A stretch of 64,000 nucleotides of DNA from Janibacter cremeus. Lineage in GTDB: Bacteria; Actinomycetota; Actinomycetes; Actinomycetales; Dermatophilaceae. The notes below the pieces were generated by a model. The model was not told the DNA's origin. It searched no databases and saw nothing but the letters and a program-made list of their open reading frames with translations. Of this stretch, positions 63,812 to 64,000 are shown one piece after another. A program made the translations under genes and the position numbers. The stretch spans positions 434,001 to 498,000 of the forward strand of contig NZ_JACCAE010000001.1 of the NCBI RefSeq assembly GCF_013409205.1, given 5' to 3'. How positions within the stretch are numbered: position 1 is the first letter of the stretch; each line of letters starts with the position of its first letter.

Positions 63812-64000
63812 CCGCCACCCCGGACGACGGCGCACGCGTTCAGCATCGACTCGATGACTTGTCCATGTTCGGCGGTGACGCTGCCTACACGGTGAGCCTC
63901 GGCATCGACGCCTATCTCGCCGACAGCCCACACGGTCGGGTGCTGCGCAACAGCGGTCGGCACATCCTCATCCAGGTGGCGACGGTGGCCGAGAAGTTGC
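63808..64000 (+). CDS. HEPN domain toxin (HepT/DUF86-like), 3' partial
   Basis: The GTG at 63808 overlaps the antitoxin stop. The visible 64 residues (including VQHRLDDLSMFGGDAAYTVS and NSGRHILIQVATVAEKL) match the first helices of HepT-type HEPN RNases, which usually continue to an RX4-6H active site beyond the window edge. Reading frame stays open to base 64000. Identification rests on the start of the fold and the MNT partner. Confidence 0.7.
   Translation, partial: MTATPDDGARVQHRLDDLSMFGGDAAYTVSLGIDAYLADSPHGRVLRNSGRHILIQVATVAEKL

Overview
The window is very GC-rich, densely packed actinobacterial chromosome. It uses many GTG starts and many 1-14 nt gene overlaps (ATGA/GTGA). The gene content points to a Micrococcales-type actinobacterium, perhaps Intrasporangiaceae or Dermatophilaceae, but genus is not provable from sequence alone. 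It carries a complete division and cell wall (dcw) cluster with sepF, yggT and a DivIVA-family gene. It also has a MoxR-DUF58-transglutaminase operon, a sigma factor with a lysine/alanine-rich N-terminus, and two SAM-IV riboswitches, a class known from actinomycetes. MurE has a DNPR signature, which suggests a diaminopimelate-type peptidoglycan.

Layout. Positions 1-6869 (+): an acyl-CoA catabolism operon resembling leucine/isovalerate degradation: acyl-CoA dehydrogenase (5' end cut off), methylcrotonyl-CoA carboxylase-type beta and alpha subunits, two crotonase-fold proteins and a TetR regulator. 6883-12683 (-): oligopeptidase B and dnaE. 12867-15270 (+): an acyl-CoA synthetase, then a DUF2975 membrane protein with a small XRE regulator behind a 34-bp dyad. 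15275-36985 (-): rluD, lspA, a DksA/TraR-type zinc finger protein and a DivIVA-family protein. Next comes the dcw region, which in transcription order is mraZ, rsmH, ftsL-like, ftsI, murE, murF, mraY, murD, ftsW, murG, murC, ftsQ, ftsZ, pgeF, yggS, sepF, yggT. 37313-41808 (+): moxR, DUF58 and transglutaminase genes diverging from mraZ, with MraZ-box-like repeats facing both ways between them.

41845-49362 (mostly -): a shared terminator, sigA, a universal stress protein, metX under a SAM-IV riboswitch, a DUF4192 protein, a secreted ScyD-like propeller protein, a DUF1232 protein and an EcsC-family protein. 49478-51148 (+): a reduced family-A DNA polymerase. 51149-60294 (-): a PAC2 protein, HrpA helicase, an Eis-like acetyltransferase, an orphan two-gene unit with type VII secretion character, and metY under a second SAM-IV riboswitch. 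60498-64000: two small membrane proteins (-), an acetyl-CoA carboxylase-type carboxyltransferase (+), a small hypothetical gene (-), and at the right edge an XRE-MNT antitoxin with the start of a HEPN (HepT) toxin (+).

The core is a near-continuous wall and septum unit. Lipid II synthesis (MurC-F, MraY, MurG), septal polymerisation (FtsW, FtsI) and divisome scaffolding (FtsZ, SepF, FtsQ, FtsL) are transcribed together. The most unusual items are the accessory ones: symmetric operators next to two small XRE genes, an 18-bp inverted repeat crossing the stop codon of the T7SS-like gene, an 11-residue repeat array in the DivIVA protein, and a strongly over-represented CCCCTTCG octamer.
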